Shown: piece by piece, positions 1-7,395 of the stretch
How positions within the stretch are numbered: position 1 is the first letter of the stretch
Layout: each line of letters starts with the position of its first letter
Assembly: GCF_002093625.1 (NCBI RefSeq)
Contig: NZ_MRWD01000033.1
Span: 1-58,339 of the forward strand
DNA: 58,339 bases
Source: Rouxiella silvae
GTDB lineage: Bacteria; Pseudomonadota; Gammaproteobacteria; Enterobacterales; Enterobacteriaceae
Reading direction: 5' to 3'
The notes under the pieces: model-generated
What the model saw: only the letters and a program-made list of their open reading frames with translations
Databases searched by the model: none
What the model was told of the DNA's origin: nothing
Position numbers and translations under genes: made by a program

Positions 1-1
1 A

Positions 2-1330
2 AGTATATACAACGAAAATGAAAGTAAAGAGTGGGTTGAAAGATCATTCAGACAGTATCTTTTAACGCATAAGAAGATAGATTTTGACCAAGTATTGTAT
101 TTTTCACATCGTGTACTAGTTGAGCGAAAAGAGATCGCACAGGTACTAGGCAGTCTATTTGAGTTAATTTGCATAGATGAAGTACAAGATACCCAAACCC
201 TCCAGTACTCAATAATATCATCTATTTATAATGAATCCATTGTAAAGCAAAATTTGTTTTTGGTTGGGGATTTCAACCAGTCTATTTATGATGGCTTCGG
301 AGCATCAAAATCTATTGAGGAAGTAAAAAATCTTTTTATTGGTTCGAACATTAAGGATTTCCCTTTCAACGACAACTACAGATCCACACAGAGGTTAGTT
401 GACTATTTTTCTATTTTCAGAAATGTCCACGGTCAGTTGTCTAAAGCAAAACATTCCAATGAACCAGGAAAGATTTGTTTACGTGACAATGATATTGAAA
501 AAGATTATCTACCGGAAGAAATTGCAAAAATAATCAGGGCTGAGATAGCATCTGGTATTAGTGAAAAAGATATTTGCATCATTGCACCTCAATGGGCGCC
601 AATCAAATTCATGGCAAAAAGACTCACGACATTAGTTCCTGAGGTAAGATTTGATGCACCTTCTCTTTCTCCATTTTTCGGACAAAGAGATAATGTTTGG
701 TTTTATGTGGTGAAAATTTTACTTACAGACTCCTCTGGACGATTGTTTACCTCAAGAATCAGGTGGGCAAATAACATCCTGAACACATTCAGTAATTACA
801 ATCATCATTTATTTTCTTGGAAGCCAAAAGATTTACTTAAAGTCATGAATGCATTCTCATCAGAGGAAAAGAAAGGAACGCTTTTTCTGGCTGAAGCTTG
901 CGAATATTTACTTGAAAATATCGGTCTATCACTCGATGACAATGAGTCCTTGAAGCATTCATATGATATTTTTTTTGAGAAAGCGGGTAATAATATCAGT
1001 AATAATGCCGATCAATATGATGATAACATAGATGTTTTTAGAGTGTTCTTTCGGGAGTCAACCGGTGTCGTTATAAATAGTTGCCACGGTGTTAAAGGTG
1101 AAGAATACGATGTCGTTATTGCTTTTGGAATGCTTAGGGGGTTTATTCCTCACCGAGCGGAGATTAAGGAAAATCCAGCTAAAGCTGAGGATTCAGAATC
1201 AAAGCTTCTTTATGTTATTTGTTCGAGAGCGAAAAAAAACCTTTATCTAATAGCTGAGAAACGCGACTATTATGGAAAGCCCTATCAGACAGCGAAACTT
1301 CTCAAAGATTACCATTATAATTACGATTAA
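2..1330 (+). CDS. UvrD/Rep-type superfamily 1 helicase, 5' end outside window
   Basis: The reading frame is open from base 2, so the gene starts before the window and only the C-terminal part is seen. Visible SF1A helicase motifs are DEVQDT (motif II, Walker B, near base 176), GDFNQSIY (motif III), a DNYRST motif IV, NSCHGVKGEEYD (motif V) and LLYVICSRAKKNL (motif VI). The Walker A box must lie upstream. UvrD/Rep proteins are ATP-driven 3'-5' DNA helicases. The compact size of the part seen, the AT-rich composition unlike the flanking genes, and the position beside a broken umuC suggest an accessory defence helicase such as GajB of Gabija systems, but without the preceding gene this cannot be decided. 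The C-terminus ends normally with TAA. Confidence 0.88.
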   Translation, partial: SIYNENESKEWVERSFRQYLLTHKKIDFDQVLYFSHRVLVERKEIAQVLGSLFELICIDEVQDTQTLQYSIISSIYNESIVKQNLFLVGDFNQSIYDGFGASKSIEEVKNLFIGSNIKDFPFNDNYRSTQRLVDYFSIFRNVHGQLSKAKHSNEPGKICLRDNDIEKDYLPEEIAKIIRAEIASGISEKDICIIAPQWAPIKFMAKRLTTLVPEVRFDAPSLSPFFGQRDNVWFYVVKILLTDSSGRLFTSRIRWANNILNTFSNYNHHLFSWKPKDLLKVMNAFSSEEKKGTLFLAEACEYLLENIGLSLDDNESLKHSYDIFFEKAGNNISNNADQYDDNIDVFRVFFRESTGVVINSCHGVKGEEYDVVIAFGMLRGFIPHRAEIKENPAKAEDSESKLLYVICSRAKKNLYLIAEKRDYYGKPYQTAKLLKDYHYNYD

Positions 1331-1333
1331 AAC

Positions 1334-1461
1334 TTTGTCAGCGACGCATTTAACAGTTTCGAGTGACCTAAACCTTAAGAATGCGCTCTGTATTTTCGTG
1401 AGCGCATACATCTTCCAGTTCCAATAGTACCGCAAGGGTACAAGTACTCGTCGCTGACCAA
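1334..1461. repeat. 128-bp structured inverted-repeat element
   Basis: TTTGTCAGCGACG at 1334-1346 is repeated inverted as CGTCGCTGACCAA at 1449-1461 (13 bp, one mismatch). The outer stem encloses two smaller hairpins: ATGCGCTC/GAGCGCAT at 1381-1407, and a GTACC-gcaag-GGTAC hairpin around 1427-1441. The whole could fold as a three-way junction. It directly follows the helicase stop codon, so it may be a 3' RNA structure of that transcript, a small non-autonomous mobile element, or part of an element end. There is no T-run after the outer stem, so a simple intrinsic terminator is unlikely. Confidence 0.5.
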
Positions 1462-1605
1462 TGTCCGTGTCCTTGTGGCATGCTGCTGTTATGAGCTTCT
1501 TCTAATCATCCAAACTACCATTTAACTCAATGAATATATCATTCTCGTAAGGTTGGATCTCAGCCTCGCACTGTAAATTAATACAGTCCTAACGTAAAAC
1601 CCCAT

Positions 1606-2169
1606 TCATACCGTCGAAGTTGAATGATTAGCTAAAAAATGCGCCAGATTATGTGACAAGCATATGCTAGTAGCATATGTATAAAAGGCTGCAGTATCGT
1701 TATCGCGTAAAAAAAATTGATCCCTGTATAAGGCGAGTGTTTTAGTCGGGCCAATGCCGACACCAATTCTGAGGCCGGTCCATTTGTAGACTTTGTCTTT
1801 CACCTCTCGGCCAAACTCTTCCAAATTTTTACAGTAGCTAACGCCATCAAGATTCAGAAAAGCTTCATCAATCGAATAAATTTCGACCTTGGGAGACATC
1901 TCTTCAAGCACCGTCATTACGCGGATGGACATATCCGCGTACAGGGCGTAGTTACTGCTAAAAATGACCACATTATGCTGCTCACACTCGCGGCGCATTT
2001 TAAAGAACGGCGCACCCATTTTTATGCCCAGCAGCTTTGCTTCGGTATTTCTGGCAATCACACAGCCGTCATTGTTTGAGAGCACGACAATCGGGCGACC
2101 CTTCAAGTCGGGCCTGAATACCGCCTCACAGCTGGCATAAAACGAGTTAACGTCTGCGAGGGCAAACAT
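1606..2169 (-). pseudogene. umuC: umuC, truncated after about 147 codons (DNA polymerase V catalytic subunit)
   Basis: The first 146-147 residues match the N-terminus of the Y-family polymerase UmuC: FALADVNSFYASCE at the start, SNNDGCVIARN, the catalytic YSIDEAFL motif and GVGIGPTKTLA. After TKTLA (about base 1732) the similarity stops and the frame runs through 40 unrelated residues to a stop, whereas UmuC is normally about 420 residues. The little-finger and beta-clamp binding parts are missing, so translesion polymerase activity is very unlikely. The ATG at 2169 overlaps the stop of the upstream UmuD remnant (TGATG). A GTG one codon earlier is also possible. The break is probably a mobile element junction. 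Confidence 0.85.
1661..1679. repeat. perfect 19-bp palindrome in the foreign tail of umuC
   Basis: CATATGCTA-G-TAGCATATG is a perfect inverted repeat with a one-base centre. It lies in the non-UmuC tail, about 50-70 bases beyond the point where UmuC similarity ends. It may be a recombinase or regulator binding site of the element that broke umuC. It shares TAGCATATG with the palindrome upstream of mntP at 18010, which may be chance. Confidence 0.45.
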
Positions 2170-2300
2170 CACTGGAACCCGTCAATAACGAGGGTTAAGA
2201 CGGAAAAACTGGCCATCTCGTCTCCGCCGTCGAGCAGAATAATGGGGGGGAAGTTGTGGTTCATCGGTGGATCGTATTTCTCGGGTGCGCTGTTAAACAT
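2169..2300 (-). pseudogene. UmuD C-terminal remnant, a 43-codon ORF with its own RBS
   Basis: This short ORF, read from ATG at 2300 to a TGA at 2171-2169, ends in PPMNHNFPPIILLDGGDE and VIDGFQ. It aligns without gaps to the tail of the intact UmuD encoded at 4354-4779 (EPMNPNFPPIIL ... SINGFQ). The N-terminal part with the self-cleavage site and the catalytic Ser is absent. It is preceded by GAGAGGAAAT, a good ribosome binding site, and by a LexA box 90 bases upstream, so it may still be made after DNA damage. It overlaps umuC by one base. It is either the relic of a deletion in umuD or a retained small SOS peptide. Confidence 0.75.
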
Positions 2301-2390
2301 ATTTCCTCTCTGTGCACATTCGATGCTGCTGAATCGGGCATAACGATGAGTCTGTCAGTGCGTGAGACGTCATGCATGCATTCAGGTATA

Positions 2391-2406
2391 CTGTATATAA
2401 ATACAG
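2391..2406 (-). promoter_or_regulatory. LexA (SOS) box upstream of the UmuD remnant/umuC
   Basis: CTGTATATAAATACAG is an exact CTG-N10-CAG LexA operator with the AT-rich centre of strong enterobacterial sites, and flanking bases extend the symmetry. It lies about 90 bp upstream of the 43-codon ORF and points to SOS control of the broken umuDC transcript. Confidence 0.9.
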
Positions 2407-2498
2407 TGTATCTGTGCATTCAGAGATTTGGAAGTCGCCAAATGGGCCAGAATGATAATGCGATGAATTGACGAGTAAAAAATTTTTCTGACAGTAAA

Positions 2499-3428
2499 TT
2501 AGTAGCGCCAATAAGGTGGCTGGCCGAATTTTTGTAGCAGAAAGTCGATGACTGCTCGGGTATTCAGTGAAGGATGTTTCCCTCCCGGATAGAGCAGGTA
2601 CACCGATTGATCGACCGGACCATAAGCAGCAGCAAAGCCGGGCATTAGCTCGACAAGCACGCCACGTTTGAGTAACTCGCCAACCTGCCAGTCAGGGAAA
2701 AGCAGTATTCCCGCACCGTCAAAAGCGGCCTGCAGCAGCAATTCGGCATTATCAGAGACTATCTTTGCGGCAGGCGTAAACTGCCAGTTTTCCTCTCCTT
2801 TATGCAACCTCCAGCGTTGTAATCCACTCTTCCCCCGATAGGCCAGCAGGCGATGCTGTTGAAGCTCCTCAGGCGTTTTCGGGCTGCCATAACGTTTGAT
2901 ATATTCCGGACTTGCCACCAAATGACAGCGCTGCTTTGCGACCAGGCGACCGTGCAGTTCTGTATCTTCCATTGATGAAATTCGCAGCAGCAGGTCAGTG
3001 CTATCAGCGAAGGGGTCAATGTAATCATCGTTGAGATTCAATTCGATATTTAGCGCGGGATAGCGCTCGCTAAGCTCACTGATACTGGGCGCAATGTGTC
3101 GCAGGCCAAAAGAAATGGGAGCATTAATGCGGATGCGACCGCCAGGTTCACTGCGGCGCTCGTCGACCAACGTTTGCGCATCTGAAAGCTGAAGCAGCAT
3201 TTCTCGGAAAGTTTCTGCGTAAATCAGCCCCGTTTCGGTAGCAATCACCGCACGCGTGTTGCGGTACAGAAGCTGGGTTTCCAGTGCCTGTTCAAGCTGT
3301 TGAACTGTGCGTGATAGAGAAGAGGGCGCCAGACTTTCAAGTCGAGCAACTTCAGACAAATTTCCTTCCCGAACGATAGCCAGAAACAGCTGCATAGAGC
3401 GGACGTTAATTTGGTTGAGCTTATTCAT
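2499..3428 (-). CDS. LysR-family transcriptional regulator
   Basis: The 309-residue protein has an N-terminal winged HTH (about residues 5-64, with LAIVREGNLSEVARLES and PSSLSRTVQQLE) and a periplasmic-binding-like effector domain (about 90-300, beginning GRIRINAPISFGLRHIAP). The ATG at 3428 is chosen because the LysR HTH starts right after it. An in-frame extension upstream to 3506 reads no conserved sequence. It is divergent from the nitroreductase at 3524 with a 95-bp gap, the usual layout for a LysR protein controlling its neighbour. The effector is unknown; an aromatic or electrophilic compound would fit a nitroreductase target. Confidence 0.9.
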   Translation of the reverse strand: MNKLNQINVRSMQLFLAIVREGNLSEVARLESLAPSSLSRTVQQLEQALETQLLYRNTRAVIATETGLIYAETFREMLLQLSDAQTLVDERRSEPGGRIRINAPISFGLRHIAPSISELSERYPALNIELNLNDDYIDPFADSTDLLLRISSMEDTELHGRLVAKQRCHLVASPEYIKRYGSPKTPEELQQHRLLAYRGKSGLQRWRLHKGEENWQFTPAAKIVSDNAELLLQAAFDGAGILLFPDWQVGELLKRGVLVELMPGFAAAYGPVDQSVYLLYPGGKHPSLNTRAVIDFLLQKFGQPPYWRY

Positions 3429-3523
3429 CTGTGCGTAATCCGCAATGGTCTTTGCGCTATTGTAGTGTTTTTTCGAATGCGTTTCCTCGATAAAATAGAC
3501 CGACAACCACAGAGGAGACTTCT

Positions 3524-4204
3524 ATGACTACCCCAATACTGGCTTTTGATGAAACCGTTCGTCAGCGTGTCTCGACGCGTGCTTTTTTACCTACGCCATT
3601 AACCGATGAGCAACTTCAAGAAGTGCTGCAAGACGCACAGTATTCACCGTCTAACTGCAATACTCAGCCCTGGAATGTGCATGTTGTCTCAGGCGAGACC
3701 AAAAATAAGCTGGCACAGGCGATGATAGCCAACGATTTGGCGGGGAAACAGACGCCAGATTTTAGCTTCTCTTATGACGATTTTTTCGGCGACTACTACA
3801 CGCGTAGCCAGGATCAGGCACGTCTTTACTACGATTCTTTAGGGATAGCGCGTGATGATAAAGATAAGCGTCATGAGATGTACTTGAAAAACTATCAATT
3901 TTTTAACGCACCACATGCCGCTTTTTTATTTATGCCTTCATTTGGAGACAACATCCGTGTTGCCTCTGACATCGGTATGTATGCACAAAGTTTCTTGTTA
4001 TCCCTCACTGCGCGTGGCTATGCGGGCATTCCACAGACATTACTGGGTTTTCATGCGGATATAATTAGGGCGGCATTAGGTGTGCCCGACGATTATCGCC
4101 TGCTGTTTGGTATTTCATTTGGCTACGCCGATACCACCGCACCTTCTGCGAAAATACGTCAGCCCCGTTTACCCGTAGCAACAAGTGTGAGAATGCACGG
4201 CTAA
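3524..4204 (+). CDS. nitroreductase family FMN oxidoreductase
   Basis: The protein of 226 residues has the nitroreductase fold signatures: RVSTRAFLPTPL near residue 15 (FMN phosphate Arg contacts), YSPSNCNTQPWNVHVV near 40-55, and the C-terminal GYAGIPQTLLGF and GISFGYAD. Such enzymes use NAD(P)H to reduce nitroaromatics, quinones or flavins in the cytoplasm. The start is preceded by GAGGAG. A divergent LysR gene suggests inducible expression. It could in principle supply reduced flavin to flavin-dependent monooxygenases, but nothing in the context links it to the sulfur locus 30 kb away. Confidence 0.9.
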   Translation: MTTPILAFDETVRQRVSTRAFLPTPLTDEQLQEVLQDAQYSPSNCNTQPWNVHVVSGETKNKLAQAMIANDLAGKQTPDFSFSYDDFFGDYYTRSQDQARLYYDSLGIARDDKDKRHEMYLKNYQFFNAPHAAFLFMPSFGDNIRVASDIGMYAQSFLLSLTARGYAGIPQTLLGFHADIIRAALGVPDDYRLLFGISFGYADTTAPSAKIRQPRLPVATSVRMHG

Positions 4205-4353
4205 ATCGCTGCCATAGGGCCTTGAGAATTTTACTGGCCCAATTTGAATTTCAGATGCTGCGGGGGACATAGCGAAAACATTGTTCGGCTTTTAATATGT
4301 ATAGAATGAACGGTGGCAAAGAGTACTGTTTTGTTAATTGAAATCCAGCTTCC

Positions 4354-4779
4354 TTACTGAAACCCGTTAATGCTGAAGGTAACGACGCCAAAAATCTCAA
4401 CCTCGTCAACGCCATAGTTCAGAATAATGGGGGGGAAGTTAGGGTTCATTGGCTCAAGTTTCACAATCGGGTGGGTACAAAGTCGTTTCACTGTGTACTC
4501 ACCCGCCACGGAAGCAATGACGATGTCGCCGTGTTTGGCGTCAAGACTCCGGTCCACCACCAGCATCGAACCTTCATAAATCCCCGCATCAATCATCGAC
4601 ATTCCCGTCGCCATCACGAAGTAGGTCGCCGCCGGATGATTAACGCATAACTTGTTTAAATCTATGCCTTTTTCGATGTAATCCTGTGCCGGACTGGGAA
4701 AGCCTGCGGGCACCTTATCCTGAAAAAGTGGGGTGTTGAGTTCGACGGGCGAAATTGCTGGGCGAGAAAAAGTCATCAT
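4354..4779 (-). CDS. umuD: UmuD, self-cleaving subunit of DNA polymerase V (orphan)
   Basis: The full-length 141-residue UmuD has GFPSPAQDYIEKGIDLN (Ala/Gly cleavage region is upstream, in the VPAGFPSP segment), the catalytic Ser in TGMSMIDAGIYEG and Lys in GEYTVKRL, and the tail FSINGFQ. After DNA damage RecA filaments stimulate self-cleavage to UmuD', which pairs with UmuC. Here no umuC follows: the next 150 bp hold no UmuC sequence. Two adjacent ATGs (4779, 4776) follow GGAG. The LexA box and its -10 lie immediately upstream, giving a very short leader. Because the only umuC in the window is truncated, this UmuD either partners a umuC elsewhere or acts alone, for example on DinB. Confidence 0.93.
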   Translation of the reverse strand: MMTFSRPAISPVELNTPLFQDKVPAGFPSPAQDYIEKGIDLNKLCVNHPAATYFVMATGMSMIDAGIYEGSMLVVDRSLDAKHGDIVIASVAGEYTVKRLCTHPIVKLEPMNPNFPPIILNYGVDEVEIFGVVTFSINGFQ

Positions 4780-4790
4780 ACTGCTCCATG

Positions 4791-4818
4791 ATTATACTGT
4801 GCATTCATACAGTATAAT
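4791..4818 (-). promoter_or_regulatory. LexA (SOS) box with overlapping -10 for umuD
   Basis: ATTATACTGT and ACAGTATAAT form perfect 10-bp arms around an 8-bp centre, and contain CTG-N10-CAG at 4797-4812. On the minus strand TATAAT at 4796-4791 can serve as the -10 box, so LexA would block RNA polymerase directly. The umuD ATG is only 11 bases further on. Confidence 0.9.
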
Positions 4819-4861
4819 CATGATTCGAGGAATTTGGAAAGAAAGGTTTTGCCGACCCCCT

Positions 4862-5770
4862 TTATCGTACCAAGCTTATGACAAAATCCAGCAGTGCTCG
4901 GGTCTTTGCAGGAACGTGATGCCGGGAGGGATAATAGGCGTATAGCGGAAAACGATTATCCGACCAGGAAGGAAAAAGATTGATCAACTGCTTAGACTCG
5001 AGGTATTTCTCAGATCCGAACTCAAATAACTGCGCAATAACCAGACCCGCTAAACACATGCTGTCGACCGTGGCAGAATCATTAACGGTGAGGGTACCCT
5101 TTGGTTTTATAGTCAGTGAATGACGACCTTTATGGAACTCCCACGGAAAGGGTTTGCCTGTCACGGGTTCTCGAAACATGATGCAACGGTGATGAGGGCT
5201 TTCCAGCTCGCTGGGGTGGGTAGGGTGTCCGTATTTCACTGTATATGCCGGCGATGCCATCGCAAATACCCGAGTTTCGAACAACTTTCTTGCGACCAGC
5301 GAGGATGGCTGTGGATGTCCAAATCTGAGCGCGAGATCAAAGCCCTCTGCCACTAAATCACCTAGCTCATCGCGGCTGCGCAGCTCTATTTCCAGATCGG
5401 GGTGGCTTTCCATGAATGACCCAAGATTTGGCCCTAAAATATGGCTGGAAAAAAGCGGGTCGACGTTTACGCGCAGTCGTCCAGACACTTTTTGTAGATT
5501 ACCCGCCGCGCTTCCCGTGACTTCTGCCAGTGCGCTGATGAGCGGCATCACTTGTTCATAAAACTTGTGGCCTTCGTCCGTCAATCTTACCGAGCGCGTG
5601 GTGCGTTCAAAAACTCGGATACCGAGTCGTGCCTCAAGACGGGCTATGGCTCTGCTGATACCTGATTGCGACATATCCAGCATTTCAGCCGCGCCGCTAA
5701 AGCTTTTGGTGTCGACCACCGCAGCCATAACATCAACGCCTTCAAGAAGTTGCGAACTGAATACGCTCAT
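4862..5770 (-). CDS. LysR-family transcriptional regulator
   Basis: 302 residues. The N-terminal winged HTH is clear (VVDTKSFSGAAEMLDMSQSG, then ISRAIARLEARLGIRVFERT). It is followed by the effector domain from about residue 92 (GRLRVNVDPLFSSHILGP). It belongs to the CrgA-like subgroup that often binds aromatic or electrophilic ligands. It is divergent from the MFS gene at 5918, with about 150 bp between, and probably regulates that exporter. Confidence 0.9.
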   Translation of the reverse strand: MSVFSSQLLEGVDVMAAVVDTKSFSGAAEMLDMSQSGISRAIARLEARLGIRVFERTTRSVRLTDEGHKFYEQVMPLISALAEVTGSAAGNLQKVSGRLRVNVDPLFSSHILGPNLGSFMESHPDLEIELRSRDELGDLVAEGFDLALRFGHPQPSSLVARKLFETRVFAMASPAYTVKYGHPTHPSELESPHHRCIMFREPVTGKPFPWEFHKGRHSLTIKPKGTLTVNDSATVDSMCLAGLVIAQLFEFGSEKYLESKQLINLFPSWSDNRFPLYAYYPSRHHVPAKTRALLDFVISLVR

Positions 5771-5917
5771 TGTTGATTCTCAGTCATAAATGATATGCCT
5801 TCTATGCTATCGCAAAAGCGTGGCAAAAAACTCACAATTTGTTCCATACCGAGGGCTTAACTCTGGCAGACGGTAGGCTGAAATCCTTGTTTTTAAACGA
5901 TATAAGAAAAAACATTC

Positions 5918-7123
5918 ATGCACTCAAATACTACAAACACACATTCTCACGCACATGGGCCAACAATATCCAACGCGCGCAGCGTGGTTGCCGTTTTGGC
6001 GTTAAGCCTGGGCTGTTTTTCATTCGTCAGTACTGAACTGATGCCGGTCGGCGTGCTGCCATCAATGGCCGCAGGCTTGAAAGTTTCTCTCGGCACAGCA
6101 GGCTATCTGGTGACCTGCTTTGCCTTCCTGGTAGCACTTACGGCGACGCCATTAACCCGTGTTTTTGGCTCCATGAATAGAAAGGTTCTGATGGCTTCAC
6201 TTTTGGCAGTCTGCTGTCTGGGCAATCTGGTGACGTATCTGGCACCGGGTTATTTTTTGGTGCTTATCGGCCGCATTATGGTCGCCGCCGCGATAGGGGT
6301 ATTTTGGTCAACGGCAGTCGTTACTGCCGCACATCTCGTCTCTGCCCGTAACCGCATTCGCGCGACCTCAGTAGTATTCGGCGGCGTTTCTTTGGCGACC
6401 GTATTAGGCGTTCCTGCCGGAACCCTTATTGGTGAACATGAAGGTTGGCGTGCGGTGTTTGCTGCACTTGCTGTATTAAGCCTCGTGGTATTCATCATTA
6501 TCGTCTGGTCGGTGCCAGCAGTGAAAATTTCCAATTCCTCTATTCGTGGCGCAGTGTCGCGCACTCTTGGCAATAGCGGGCTGAGGGCCATTTTCGGCGT
6601 GACTGCACTGGTCGTGACCGGAAACTTTTTAGCCTATACCTACATCGCACCGTATTTGAAACAAATAGCGCACCAGAGCGCGGCGCAAATCAGCGTGATG
6701 TTGCTCATTTACGGCGGTGCCGGTGTTATTACCAACTTTGCCATCGGGCCTTTCGCGGCAAAATCATTGCGAGCCTGCTTAATCATTGTCACGACGATGC
6801 TAACTGCCAGCCTGCTTATCATGAATATGGTCGCCGTTAGTGGCACCTTGATGGTGGTTGCTTTTGGCATCTGGGGCGCGGCGTATGGCGCACTTCCTGT
6901 ACTGCTTCAAACCAGCGTATTCAATGGTGCCTCCGCAGTAAAAGGCGGAGCAGATGCCGCAACGTCGATTAACGTTGCGGTATTCAACGCCGCCATCGGT
7001 TTTGGTGCATTGATTGGTGGGCTTTTCATCAACAATATGGGTCCTGCCTATATTCCGGTCGTCTCAGCAGGTTTCGTGTTGGCTGGGTTGATTTTAATCA
7101 TGATGACTCGAGCAACCCGCTAA
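5918..7123 (+). CDS. MFS exporter of the DHA1 type (SotB/AraJ-like)
   Basis: 401 residues with about 12 membrane segments, beginning near residue 22 (VAVLALSLGCFSFVSTELMP). The TELMPVGVLP sequence after the first segment is typical of the SotB/YdhP/AraJ group of drug/H+ and sugar efflux permeases. The family exports arabinose-like sugars, purines or drugs; the substrate here is unknown. The His-rich N-terminus (HSHAHG) precedes the first segment. The RBS is weak, so a slightly later start is possible. The divergent LysR gene is the likely regulator. Confidence 0.85.
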   Translation: MHSNTTNTHSHAHGPTISNARSVVAVLALSLGCFSFVSTELMPVGVLPSMAAGLKVSLGTAGYLVTCFAFLVALTATPLTRVFGSMNRKVLMASLLAVCCLGNLVTYLAPGYFLVLIGRIMVAAAIGVFWSTAVVTAAHLVSARNRIRATSVVFGGVSLATVLGVPAGTLIGEHEGWRAVFAALAVLSLVVFIIIVWSVPAVKISNSSIRGAVSRTLGNSGLRAIFGVTALVVTGNFLAYTYIAPYLKQIAHQSAAQISVMLLIYGGAGVITNFAIGPFAAKSLRACLIIVTTMLTASLLIMNMVAVSGTLMVVAFGIWGAAYGALPVLLQTSVFNGASAVKGGADAATSINVAVFNAAIGFGALIGGLFINNMGPAYIPVVSAGFVLAGLILIMMTRATR

Positions 7124-7395
7124 AGCAGGATCTATAGGTTTAAAGGGGTGTTATGCGCCACTGCTATCATTGGCTGGGCTGGTGTGGCGCGAATGATTGA
7201 ACGTCTGAGCAGTAAAAAATCAGCAAGTCTCTACTGAAATATCGCGCTGGAAAGGAAAACATTTACTCCATAAGGAGGATTGGCAGCGGCAGTATCGGCA
7301 CTCTATTCTGGTATTAATCGTGGTGATTATTCGAACCTGTCGGAAGCTTCCGTTGTGACCCTTGCTTTCCGATTACTTTCATAAAAGAGGAAGTA

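Noticed and set aside
2-1330. Firm naming of the helicase as GajB (Gabija)
   Set aside because: The gene is partial and its upstream partner is not visible. UvrD-like helicases occur in many systems, so only the superfamily is claimed.
1334-1461. Integron attC site
   Set aside because: The ends do not match the RYYYAAC and GTTRRRY core sites required of attC, although the overall fold is similar in size.
2256-2511. Two overlapping ORFs of about 70 codons on both strands around the LexA box
   Set aside because: They overlap the UmuD remnant and its operator, lack RBS and similarity, and are chance frames.
7124-7395. Possible short coding remnant (a frame reading ATAIIGWAGVARMIERLSS) before the nitronate monooxygenase gene
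   Set aside because: Short, without a recognisable family or RBS. The stretch is better described as an intergenic region that may hold gene debris.
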